Assembly: GCA_037576195.1 (NCBI GenBank) | Contig: JAQZDE010000102.1 | Span: 1-64,000, forward strand | Source: Phytoseiulus persimilis | Taxonomy: Eukaryota; Arthropoda; Arachnida; Mesostigmata; Phytoseiidae | DNA: 64,000 nucleotides | Direction: 5' to 3' | In this document: piece after piece, positions 11,001-22,100 of the stretch | Position numbering within the stretch: position 1 is the first letter of the stretch | How the letters are laid out: each line of letters begins with the position of its first letter | Position numbers and translations under genes: made by a program | The notes under the pieces: generated by a model | Database searches by the model: none | The model's input: the letters and a program-made list of their open reading frames with translations, nothing else | What the model was told of the DNA's origin: nothing

Positions 11001-13092
11001 TCGCCGAAATCGCTCGAGAAAGTGCCGAGTTGAGGCGTCCAAAAGGGAACGCAACATGAGTGAAAACAGATCTGGACTTTCTCGAAAGTCACTCCCCTGA
11101 CTTCGCCGGCCCTTATCTGTGTACAGACGTGCTAGGCTGGGCAGTTTCATCGAATTCCTAGAGTGAGCGAAATTCATACGCGAATGATTTTCTTCGCAGC
11201 GCAAGTTCCGCTCGCTGCAGTCTTCTTATTCGACCATCTTCATAAGCTTTATAACGCACGATTATAACGCACGCGGTTCTCACTAGAGATGAGAATTCCG
11301 GGCATCCTCCATCTATCTAACGGTTTCCTTGGAATCGATAGATGGATGTTGCTCATATCAGAAGATGAATATCCAATCCGTGTGCGAGTCGCAAAGCTTC
11401 CGATGCTCTGGGATAAAGTGAACGAATTTCCACCGTGCCAAAATCCGCATCCAAGGGGGTTGTATGTTATGGAGATTTTTCCGAAGAACAGAGCATTTCA
11501 TGCGGATAGACAAACAAGCGAAACCGATGCTCATTAAAGAGATTGCTATCGATCATGAGAATGTTCAGGTCGTCTCAATTCGATGCCTAGGTACTGCAGG
11601 AACAATGGTCAGGTCGTCGCCAAAACTCTGTTCAAGTTGGTTGGGTCTTCCTGGGGAGAGTTTCACTCGAACTGCAGAAGTCGACCATTGGCGCAAAAAA
11701 TGACCTTCCAAGGCCCAGGTTATTCTGTTCATTAACTCTATTCTTTTCACATTCTTCCAACTTTTTGAAGCGGATAGAATGGGACAGCGGAACGGCAAGT
11801 TTTTCGATCAGTTAGAGATACTGTAATTCGCGTTCAGTACACTCTAACGAAGTTTCTGGGGTCATCCTTAATATGATCGGGAGACCTTGCGCGCATTCCT
11901 TTGCGCCACTCCTCAACACGCCCAAATCGACGATCCTTCCACAAAGTTCATTGAACCGTTTCATCAAAGAACGAAAATAGCCGCTCCGAGGTCTACTGTC
12001 GATCGCAGCATGATTTGTTGTGGGAATCTCGACGAAGTCATGGCTGAAACCATTTTGGGCTCGAAAATACCCGACCTGAAGAAGCCATCCTGCATAGTTG
12101 GGACAAGACGAGAACAAGGAACGAATGCCACACGGACAGGCGGTCGGAGCAGGCCACTGATGTAAGTTTCGAGGGAGAGCTGAAGGTTGGTGCTAAGGGT
12201 GTACTCCGCAGAATTGAAACACACGACTGACTGCGAGTCTGCCCTCGCAGGGTTTTCCACCGGTGAAGGCCGAGTTCCGCGCAAAGCAATCTTCACGAGA
12301 GACCACCTTCCGCGCAGGACCGATTGCAGCGCGCATGAGCGTTGCGCGTGGAACCACGTGGTACGAAGCGGCTTTTGTAACTTTTCCCATCGAAAGAGAT
12401 CCAAGACAAAACACGGTCCTGAGGCTGATCGAAAGCTTTGTGTGAGCGGGAGGTGCGCGATTCTTGGTGATTTCGTAACTTATGGCGTTCGCCCTCCGTC
12501 GGAATCAAAATCTCCCGCGTCCGTAGCCCTGCGGGGTAATTGGCCCGCACCTTTTCCATCTACCACTCAGTTGTTGCGGCGGCGCCATCGGGAATGCAAG
12601 CGAGCTGAAAACTTTATCAATCCTGAGAAGCCAACGTGGTTGCTTTCAGCGTCGAAGTCGACGGCAGGTCATACACGCTTTGTTATTCAGCGCAGCCGTG
12701 TTTCCCGGCGCAACTTTACAGTCTAGGTCCCTACTATTCCCCCCAACTATTCTCCAACATTAGGCAACGCCTCGATCCTATGACCGGCAGATCCGATCGT
12801 TTAGGGAAGCTCCCTGATTGCTGTTGGAGGATTTCACGGAGAATTCATCCGTTATACTCTGTCGTCGGTGGTTCAGTATTGAGACGGAGGAAATTGGTCC
12901 TGTCAAGCACTTTGTAGAGCAGCCTCGGTTCTAGTGAGAGGAGGTCCGAGAACACGTCGCGTCGGTCAACGGGTCCCAATGCGCTTCTTGAATTCAACGG
13001 GCTTAACACGAACGCCTCGTTTCAGAACAGATGAGAGGAGCTTGGTCGTGTTCAGTGGCGGCACCAGCCGGCTTCCTCTTCATGAGGCTGAA

Positions 13093-13130
13093 CGTCGTCG
13101 ATGTTGTTGTTGTTGTCGTCGTCACCACCG
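13093..13130 (+). repeat. Trinucleotide-rich microsatellite (GTC/GTT)
   Basis: GTCGTCG, then repeated GTT, then GTCGTCGTCACCACC forms an interrupted trinucleotide tract of about 38 bp. It lies about 660 bp upstream of the kinase start. Confidence 0.75.
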
Positions 13131-13788
13131 CAAGTTTCGACGCTTCGCATCGACTTTGTCGCGAGGATGAGCCACTTCTCAGCTGGGCGTCAGCTATATC
13201 CATGTTGGGGATGAGAAATTCAAACTCGGTAAACCGTTGACCGGATTCTGGGTGAAAGCTAGAGAGCACACATGAGATGGTTTACAGAAACTGAATCAGA
13301 ACGAAACTCTTTGAGGCTAGCCACATGGATCTTTGAAGAATGAGGCTTTAGGCGTTATAGCCTCACGCTCGCGCCGCCAGTAGTCGTGCTGTTACCGAGT
13401 TCTTCCGGTGCCAAGAAAACTACCGATGTAATGAAATTCATGGAGCGCAGCACATGCCTCGACCTCGACCTCACGGCGTCCGAGGAAACGAATATGAGGT
13501 TAACAGCAGTAGGTAGAGTGGAGATCGATCGACCGACCTGATGGATAGCGAGGACTGCGATACCCATTCGGGAGATTTCCGCCCCCAGTCGTGACTATCT
13601 ATGTACTCCAGGTGCATGCGATTCATCGCCCCTCTCCGCTGAATTAGGAATCGTTCAGATTTCTAAAGCAACACGCATGTTTCTTAAGTGCACGTTCTCG
13701 CTCCCTGAGGAGCGTTGAGTTGTATATCACCGCCCTCAATCGCAAGTCAGTGTTGTGGTGGTGAACCAGAGCCAAACAGCTCTGAAGC

Positions 13789-15081
13789 ATGTCGCTTCTC
13801 TCGTGCTTCCCCAGTAAGCTTCGACGCTCGAGGCGTCGTAGTGATTCAGCTCCGGAGTCCGGAAAGGTGAAAGTTGATTACATCCGGAGAGCCATACACG
13901 TCGTCCATTGTGGGAATGATTCGTCCAATCTACAAGACGGATTCACCGGTTTGCCACCGGAATGGAGCAGCGTTCTGGAGGCTCTGAAAGACGAGACAAC
14001 GTCCGAAGCGAAACGGAAAGCATTATTCAAGAAAATGAAGAAGTTTCCGAAGCCTAATCTCCGGAGAGAGATGGTAATATTCAAAGGAGGCGGCAAAACA
14101 GAACTCGGGAAAGAAGAACTATTGGCGGCCTTGGAAACCTTCTGTGAGAAAGGCTCCCCGGAAGATCGTTACGAAATACTCGAAAGGATCGGCAACGGAA
14201 CTTACGGCGACGTTTACCGCGCACGAGACAGGAGAACGCAGGAGGAGGTCGCTCTCAAGCAATGCAGTGCACGATTCGCCGGAACAGCTCATTACTTCTA
14301 TATGAATGAGATGGTGGTGTTGAGTATATTCTCCCATGCAAACATAATTCAAACGTTCGCTTGCTACTACGCCACGCCTCTCGAGGCCAAAGACAATCCT
14401 TCCTGGAGGAATGTCAAAGTTCCGTTCCTCATCATGGAGCTGATGGACTACTCTTTGGGAGAACTCCTTGATTTCGTTTACGAAGATGATATACTAGAGA
14501 AAGAGGTCATTCTGTTCGTGATGCGCGAGATTCTCTCCGGCGTGAACCATCTCCACAAGAGGGGAATCTTCCATCGCGATTTGAAGTCGGATAATATCCT
14601 CATTTCCACCGATGGTAGCGTCAAAGTAGCTGACTTCGGTCTCTCCGCACGTTTTGCCTACCCAGAAGAGGAGTTCCGTGAAATCACCGGTACCACTCTT
14701 TGGATGGCTCCAGAGATTTGTCGGATCGACAGGAGGCTCGCGTCTGAAGTGGATACCGCCAGAGAGCATCTGTTTTACACCTACAAAGCCGACATCTGGT
14801 CCCTAGGTGTCATTCTGATTGAGCTCCTGGATGGTAACCCGCCGTTCATGGATCTATGGCGCGCTAACGAGAAGTTGCAGATAAAGTCCAAGATCGTTCG
14901 AGGTCCCCCATGCTCACCAGAACGACGAGTTTCTCCAGACATGGCCTCGTTACTCGATGCAATGTTATGCAAAGATCCCACGAAAAGATTGGAATGCCAA
15001 GAGATACTCAAGATGAAAATCTTCCAATCTGCCTCGCAGCAAGAAGACTTCGCTTTTCTCGTGCAATCCATGTTCGAGTAG
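13789..15081 (+). CDS. PAK-like Ser/Thr protein kinase (STE20 group), intronless
   Basis: A single uninterrupted 430-codon frame from ATG to TAG. Residues 37-44 (HVVHCGND) fit the second half of a CRIB Rac/Cdc42-binding motif, HxxHVGxD, with V replaced by C. FTGLPPEW (52-59) fits the PAK box FTGMPEQW. The first half of the motif (ISxP) is not evident, so GTPase binding may be weak or lost. The kinase domain spans about 128-413: glycine loop GNGTYG (135-140), ATP lysine in VALK (Lys157), helix-C Glu174, HRDLKSDN (262-269), DFG (282-284) and APE (307-309). The activation segment GTTLWMAPE differs from the PAK consensus GTPYWMAPE. All residues needed for catalysis are present. PAKs are usually longer and multi-exon; the short N-terminus and lack of introns suggest a retroposed or fast-evolving paralogue, although no poly(A) remnant is visible. 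Confidence 0.86.
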   Translation: MSLLSCFPSKLRRSRRRSDSAPESGKVKVDYIRRAIHVVHCGNDSSNLQDGFTGLPPEWSSVLEALKDETTSEAKRKALFKKMKKFPKPNLRREMVIFKGGGKTELGKEELLAALETFCEKGSPEDRYEILERIGNGTYGDVYRARDRRTQEEVALKQCSARFAGTAHYFYMNEMVVLSIFSHANIIQTFACYYATPLEAKDNPSWRNVKVPFLIMELMDYSLGELLDFVYEDDILEKEVILFVMREILSGVNHLHKRGIFHRDLKSDNILISTDGSVKVADFGLSARFAYPEEEFREITGTTLWMAPEICRIDRRLASEVDTAREHLFYTYKADIWSLGVILIELLDGNPPFMDLWRANEKLQIKSKIVRGPPCSPERRVSPDMASLLDAMLCKDPTKRLECQEILKMKIFQSASQQEDFAFLVQSMFE

Positions 15082-18001
15082 CTTGAGTGCCGGATCAACC
15101 ACCACGATTTCTTCGACCGTCGGCACGGACGACCGCAGGGGAGACTGGATATCGACGGCGGACGGCAATCGTGAATTCTCGATTGTCTGGAAACGAATGA
15201 CTTTACCGTATTCCGTTGTGGGGACAACTCGAGTCGGCTGCTGGCATGTGCTTCCATAGTGCGAGAGCTGGCGGTTGATGCATGGCAACGGAAGGTCCCC
15301 TCGAACAGTACGTGTTCATGATATCTGAATGGTTTCTTCGACATGTAATTCGCCTCGAATTCAGAGAGAGTTGGTTCGCTCTGTGATTAGGAGGTGATCC
15401 CCGATGCTGATGTCTACATTAAAGCGAAAGATGTTCACTGCCATGATTTCCAAAACTTGAGTTTCGTCCCGTCGTCTGAACTGCAGGAGATTGAACATAC
15501 CCATTTGTTCCGTATTCTTTTACATATAGTCGTTCCCTCACTTGTTAAGTGGATGCCTCCGGGGAACTCTGCTCCTCTGCTGGAGTGCAAGCCGGTCAGA
15601 GCTGAGCTCCATCCGTGCGACATGGACCTGTGTCACAATGACTGCTCGGGCATTTCTGCGGTGCTCGATCTGTGGGCCTCTCGCTCTGCTGTCACCAATT
15701 GATCATGTCCTCGAAACGAAAGCACTAATCGGCTCCCGGAGAGGCGAAGCTGGTCACTCATTCATTTTGACGCGAAATGGCAAGTTGCCTGGACAACTGC
15801 GCCGCACCAACATTTACGCCGGAAGTCGAAGTTTCAACTCCCCTTCCGTTTCGCCCGAAGAGCTGGTATCCTCTCTTGCAAACTCGGATCCCCCGCTAGA
15901 CGGACTCGGAAAGCCAGTGTCACTACAGCGATCGATTATATGCGCGGTGTTCGCGCGGACTCTTGCGTTGAGGCAGCTTCGTGAATTTCCTTACCGCTCA
16001 CTCAGCCATCGCTATCGCTTGAGACTCGAACGCAGTTCAGACAAAACTGCAAGTCAAAGTCTGCGTTGTTTTTCCGAGCTACTACAGACCATCGTTACAG
16101 GTTTTCGAGGAGACGTCGACTTGTCAAAAGTGAGCGATGTTCGCAGGTGGGCTTGGCATTCTCTGAAATACCAGCCGCCCTAAGACAGACACCCTGAGAC
16201 CCAAAAGCGTGGAGTTCGCCTGACTGAGAACCTTAAGTAAAACCGCAGCTGAGTGATCACAGGAAAAACCAGTGTTGCACTCGCTCAGATCGGGTGTATT
16301 CCGTCGCCGTAGCACCAAGCAACTGGTCAGTCAATCATCCAGAAGCTCATCTGTCTCGAAAGTCCTCCGCAAGTACCACGTCTAAGAAGGAGCTACAGAT
16401 AACAGCATCCTGCAAACACAGAGAACACCTAGAGTCTCTCCCCCTGCTGCCGTGAAATGGTTCGAGACGAGAGAGAATTGCGGGATCGGACGTGTTCATC
16501 GTTGAGAGAACCATGGAATGACGCATTCACTTGGGATTTTATTCCTCCGCGAAACTTTTTCAGTCGAGCGAATACTCGGGTGTTCGGGTGCTATCACCCA
16601 CTCAGGATTCATGGCTGTGCGAATGGAGTACCACCGATGAGAAAAGCTCAGTGCCGTTTCCTGGGGACATGAATTCAAGCCCCATCGACGAGTACGGAAT
16701 GGAAAGACATCAGGAGGCATGTAGATCACATGATTCGAGATGTGACCGGCGGTGGCTTCCGCCGAGCTTGAATTCATTACACGAATGGGATCGCCGTCAT
16801 TCTGATATCACTGCCCCGAATACTGCCAGCTAGCTTTTTGTCATCTGACAGGTGATCTCACGATTGTCATCGTACAAAATTCCAAAATCCTAGAGGTTTG
16901 AGCATTGAGGCATCCCGACGGCTCGCCGGGCTAACTCAGGTTATGTCCGCGTACATGCGGGAGTTCTGGGCTCAGTGAATGTTGATTGATGTTGAAGAAG
17001 TGGTCCAAGGCGTCAATATCTCGAACATTTATTCACAGTTCACAGCATTTGGCTGCGTTTCCTAGAGCGAAGCATATATAATTCATTCGGCATATGCTGT
17101 CTCACTTCCGCTATCCCGGTATATGGCTTTGTATGCACATTTCATTGTTCTTCTTTGTACATAATTTGGAAGTCGAACAATATTAAACAGGAGAACAGTC
17201 TGAAGAATTTGCCGCTGCCAGCCTGTCGGCGTATCAAGTGAAAGCTGTAGCGAAGCAGCAACTCCGGTGCTCCGCCCAGTGGACCGGACCCGTGCGAGTA
17301 TTATTAATGTATACTCGAGACCAGCAACACTAGCCGGTGGCGGAAATAGCCGTTGCGGCAGCCGTGTAACAACATCACGATAACTTAGGGATGACTAGAA
17401 GTCTTCCTGTTTCGAATTCAAAGTTTGATCTCGAAAGGAAGCTCGATTTTTTGACCTGATATGTGACACCGTGTGCCGCACGTTCCGAGATGCTCGAGTT
17501 CACAGTCTGCATCTGGCACGTTTTGATGTATTTTTTCTCCTCTTGGAACGTATTCATCTCCATCAGCGATTCCCCGGAGAATCGTCAGCGTTCAGTGAGA
17601 ACGCTGTTTGATGCTGATCCTGACGCTTCAGATTCTTACGAAGGTGATCGCTGAACAATGGCAAAATAGTGCGAAAAACCGAGCTTGTTGCAGAAGCTAG
17701 AGCTTTCGGCATTTATGGCGACGCCTTCGCGATCACAGAGTACACATCTTCCTTACAAAATTCATTCGACTGTCTAGACTACCTAGATCGTCATCGAAGG
17801 AGGCACTTCTGGAATGAGAGCCGCAGGCGGCCAACACAGATACAACAAGCTTCTCGAGGATTCGCCGCCTGTCGTCGCGGGAATGAATGGATGGGACCAT
17901 CGATCACCGGAGCGATTAATCGGTCTCCCACTCAACCGGTCAATCGAGTTCGCCCGATCGAGTTGACGGAGAGCTTGAATTTCGAACGTAGTTCGAATCG
18001 T
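15082..18001. other. Intergenic, no gene recognised
   Basis: The stretch contains a 213-codon open frame at 15542-16183 (+) that begins with TTG and resembles no family I know; its composition (Ser, Arg, Leu) is that of chance open sequence. No conserved exon was found on either strand. AT-rich patches occur around 17080-17200. Confidence 0.4.
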
Positions 18002-19162
18002 TCATCCTTTTTTGCCTTTGGGTTCGAGGACGTCGACCAGAATCCAGGTGTAGAGCTTTTTGAAAATAATGTTAAGTACGTTGTATTTGCAATTGTTGAT
18101 GCCGTCGGTGCGGTATCGAAGTCGCCCGCGCCGCAGAAACTTGTAGCGATCCGGGTTTGGTTTGTCTTTTTTGTGCTTGAGCATTTTGTAGCGGGCGATC
18201 GACGATGGATACCGCGTAATTTTCAACTTATAGTAACGTATCCGGGCGCTCATATCGTCGTCCTCGCCTCCCCAGCCCCAAAACTCATTTGAAAACCCGT
18301 TCACCATCTGCATGTGCTTCCGACTCAGTGCGGAAACCCCTCCAAATATGTTGGCGTAGGGTAGCTTGTAACTCAACGTATCGACTGCTACTGACATATG
18401 ACGTGGCTGATCGGGACAGGAGTAGAGATTGCGGTCGTCCTCGGGGATCAGATCGACGTCGTGGAACACGTAGCAGTCGAAGTCCGCGATCTTGTTCGCT
18501 TCCAAGAAGCCAATGTTCATGAGTTTTGCCCGATTGAACCGGAAACTCCCGTTTTGTTCGACGATGAAAATCTCATAATCCAGCTGCTGACGCTTGAGCA
18601 TCGGGTGCATGTTGTGAAGAAATTTCTGCAGGTGATCTTCCCGATCTCGATAGGGAACAATTATGGCAACCTTGTGCCTTGCCGTGCACTCCTCAGGATG
18701 ATGCTTACCGCCGAGTTCGATATCCTGATGAAGAGCTTCGATGTCTTCGAACGTAATGTCCTCGGTGAGAACCTTCATTGGCCCTACTAGCCGCTGCGGG
18801 ATGAGAGGACATTTCCGCGTCACGGTTTCGTTAACACAGAGCGCCGTCGAGTTGTCGTCGAGACGCTGTCTCAGAATTTGACAGGTTTCGTTTCTGAGTT
18901 TTTCGTTGATGGCGTCCTTGATGGGGTGAGTATCCTCAACTGTTGTTTCGGTGCTGTTTGTTGAGTTTGCTCTGACGATCGCTGAGACACTGTAGACGGT
19001 TTCGGACTGGACCCATGGTGTTGACGGGGATCGAACCACCAACACATTCGATGAGTATTGGATGAAGAGGACAACAATCACGAGCAGGCCCAGTAATTTG
19101 AAGAAGTGATGAATCCGCCACGAGGTATCCTCCTCTACCCCGAGCGGGCGGTAAGATTTCAT
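18002..19162 (-). CDS. Beta-1,4-N-acetylgalactosaminyltransferase (B4GALT family)
   Basis: A 386-codon frame without introns encodes a Golgi type II membrane glycosyltransferase of family GT7. A short cytosolic tail precedes a membrane anchor (about 21-38, core LLGLLVIVVLF). A Ser/Thr-rich stem with several N-x-S/T sites follows, then the catalytic domain: IIVPYRDRE, the metal-binding DVD in VFHDVDLIPED (235-237), IFGGVSALS and WGWGGEDDD (295-303). The residue matching Tyr289 of mammalian beta-4-GalT1 is Ile (residue 272). That substitution is known to favour UDP-GalNAc, so I predict LacdiNAc (GalNAc-beta-1,4-GlcNAc) synthesis. An in-frame ATG lies 20 codons upstream (19222), but it sits just before an acceptor-like TATTATTACAG (19201), in what is probably a 5'UTR intron. 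The ATG at 19162 also has the better context. Confidence 0.93.
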   Translation of the reverse strand: MKSYRPLGVEEDTSWRIHHFFKLLGLLVIVVLFIQYSSNVLVVRSPSTPWVQSETVYSVSAIVRANSTNSTETTVEDTHPIKDAINEKLRNETCQILRQRLDDNSTALCVNETVTRKCPLIPQRLVGPMKVLTEDITFEDIEALHQDIELGGKHHPEECTARHKVAIIVPYRDREDHLQKFLHNMHPMLKRQQLDYEIFIVEQNGSFRFNRAKLMNIGFLEANKIADFDCYVFHDVDLIPEDDRNLYSCPDQPRHMSVAVDTLSYKLPYANIFGGVSALSRKHMQMVNGFSNEFWGWGGEDDDMSARIRYYKLKITRYPSSIARYKMLKHKKDKPNPDRYKFLRRGRLRYRTDGINNCKYNVLNIIFKKLYTWILVDVLEPKGKKG

Positions 19163-22100
19163 CGTCGCTCTTTCGTCGTTGGCAGCACGACCAACATCAC
19201 CTGTAATAATAGAGAATTCCATCAGAATTCTGTATCATTCCCATCTGCCTATTCGCTTTCGTTCCCTCCTGGGGGTGGGGGAAATTCATTTCTCAGACAG
19301 AGGACAAGTTCAGAGCCCCGATGTGTGATAGCCTGAACACTTTGATCAAAAGAGGGAGACGGGATGGAGTACCAAAGCTCTGAGGTGAGTTACAGTCTCG
19401 AATATTTTCCTTGGCAGGTAGCTGAGACAATGTCCGGCTCCGTGGAAAACTGCTTCCGGGAGGGACGATGCCTCCTTTCGAGTTTTGTGCAAGAGCAGAA
19501 GTTTGCTGGGAACCAGATGAGAATAATTGCTAACCTCTTCGTCAGTTCTAGGGTCATGGTGCACCAGTGGCGATTAACATCCCCTTGCGCCGGGCTGCGT
19601 CCACAAGGACCCTTCTCTCAGCACCATAGGTTGGATTGAATTCAACTCGTGTGTCCGAAAAAGTCTGAAAGGGGGTCCAAACGACAGACTAACAGTGCTG
19701 ATCTCGCAACCCAGCCTCGAAATGGGTCACAAGCTGGACGGCCGCCAGGTTATCCAATAGTCTAAGGAGCCGCGAATTTTCCACTGACTTCTTACGAGAC
19801 CTTGACAGTACGACAACAACTGAAAGCGGCATCAAGTACATACGATGCGGCTCCATCCTTCATGCCCTAATTGCCCCATCGATGATACTATGCCTGAGAT
19901 ATTTTCTCAGTCGACCGCGACTGGATACACGGCGTGAGTGGAGCACCAGAGGAATTCTTTATCCTTCCAGATTCAGTGGCCGAACTGACCCGCACCGTGA
20001 CGCTTTTGCAGCTATTGTGACTACTTGAATCGCCGCGCTCAGCTGTTCCACGAGTTGTTCGTTTTCGGATGTAGGTGGCGATCTCCGCGAAGAGGGCAAA
20101 AGCCGGCCATATACAGATATTGTTTGTATAACGCACAGAGAGCTCTCTCATGCGAAGCCGAACCAGCGAACGAATCTCTCTCTAGAACACGTCCCGATCT
20201 GTGTTAGCATTGAGAGGAATGGGCGAAGGTTGTGAACTCCCACGACGAACCGCTCGTAGTTTTGGAGGAAGACAGAAAAAGTTTGGAAGGCGAGCTACCA
20301 GCCCTCGTCGAAGGAGACCAGCCCTGGGAAATCTCCAACGACGACAAGCTCAGCTGAGGAGGTGGTTGACAGCTTGCCGAATGTCAGTTCTTCTCAACTT
20401 GCACGAGCCAAACATGCTTCTCGCAACTCAAAACCAAGCCAAAGCTGTCACAGAGTCGATACATCGGTTGTGGTTTTCGTGGTAATTCGTTTTTGACCCC
20501 GCTAGAGATGCCTTAACTGATTGCTGGAAATGTTCCAGAGAAAGTTTCTCGAAACCGCTTACAAGCCCTACCCGAAATGACTCGTTCGACTAGGATTAAA
20601 AGATTCTCCCCCTTAGAAGATCAATCCTGGCTCCTTCTAAGCGGTTGTAGAAATCCACTATCCAGCTGAATTTTCCAACGTCCTTGGTCGCGGGTGAATT
20701 TCTCTTCTTCTGCCATAGCTCCTCTCTTCCCCAATTGTCGTTTTCGTTTTTCCGTTCTCACTCACAGATCCTTTTGAGAATCATTGGGTTCACCTTTTGT
20801 GAGTAGCTTTTCGCCAAGAAAAAATCCAACTCTCATAATCACGATGGTAATAGATCATCATTTCCAGACTTCGGCTCCGGCCTGTTGTTCAGGTTCGGAT
20901 CTTGCCGCTGAATCCGCCTTATTCTGCGGATCTCAGGAGCTCTTGGATGTCCGTACCTTTCCCTGACTCCTGGTCGCGAATATCTCCCCCAATGTAGTCG
21001 AGCGGATTCGACCATTCTTCTGTGGAGCTGATTCTGGCGATGCTCGGGGGCGAATTTCAGAACGGAGGGCGCGAATCAGAGTCAGGTTCCGAGTCCCCTT
21101 CGCAACTCGCGATCCTCGAAATCAGAAACATCTAATCCACCGCAGATCTACGGGGCCGCCGATCTCTCGATCCTCGAGCGTTCAAGCTAAACGATTGACT
21201 TTCAGCCTCCACTCCATAAGTCTGTCACTACCCCAGCATTCTTGCGTTACTCTCTCTGCCTGTAACATCGAATCACACAACAATTCACGGATCACTCTCC
21301 TTCGTTAGTTCGAGAGCCGGAAGCTCTGAATCTCTCTGTCGGGTCCGATCCTCCAATTCAGCGAACAATCATCACGAGTGCTCGAGCACGAGGTAGAGTC
21401 ATGTCAGAAGCCAACTGGTTACGGTGGCACGTCGAGGTCTGCCACCCATTCTCCATGATGTGGCGAATGATTGGTAGCTTGCTGGGACTGCCTCGATTCA
21501 CGGACGGCACAACACGTCTGCGCATATCTGCACTTTAACTTCGAGCGCCCGACATCGAATATTTGCCGCACAGATCTTACATTCAAAAGCTTCTGGTTCT
21601 TTGACTCGGGCACAAACAGGGTTTCTCGAAATGTTGACCCAGAGAACGCCGATTCCGACCTTACATCAATTTCATTGTCATCTCCGCCGATTCGCGGCGT
21701 AAAGCTCCTGTCCACGGATCTCGACGATTCTTGTTTCGAGGGCTTCGCGTAGTTGGGAAAACAACCCGCAGCCTGCCCTCTAAATCGTTCCGCGGTGTCT
21801 CTCGACATTAGGCTTCCCTTCGAACGAGGAATCGGCTCCAGCTTCATCCACTTCCATTGATCTTTCCATCGAGTGCTGCCTCAATATCGCATCGGTTGAA
21901 CCATCCTTCTCCCATGAGACCTTCCTCGCAACGGTCAAATATCACTCATCGATTGAACATCACTCGAACTCTCCGGTTATCCGCAGATCTGTTTAGTGCT
22001 GTGACCGTTGCGGGTGGTCGCTGTCACAAGCTTTGTTTTGTTCCAACCCAACCGGCTCGTTGAGAATGTCTCGAACAGTGACAGGCAACTGCTCAAACGG

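Larger units (their letters stand above)
7505..13788. other. Gene-poor stretch upstream of the kinase
   Basis: I recognise no conserved protein here. The longest open stretch is 257 codons at 8368-9141 (+). It starts at GTG, is rich in Ser, Arg and Cys, and matches no family I know; the opposite strand is also open for 126 codons at 8754-9134. Isolated splice-like sites exist, for example TTTCAG at about 9498 and GTAAGT at about 9726 and 12162, but I could not assemble a convincing gene from them. Confidence 0.45.

Noticed and set aside
17669-18790. Long plus-strand open frames across the glycosyltransferase
   Set aside because: They are antisense shadows of the conserved minus-strand GalNAc transferase gene and have no family similarity.
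19160-19222. Upstream ATG at 19222 as start of the GalNAc transferase
   Set aside because: It lies before an acceptor-like TATTATTACAG and has a weak context. The ATG at 19162 gives a normal short cytosolic tail for a type II Golgi enzyme.
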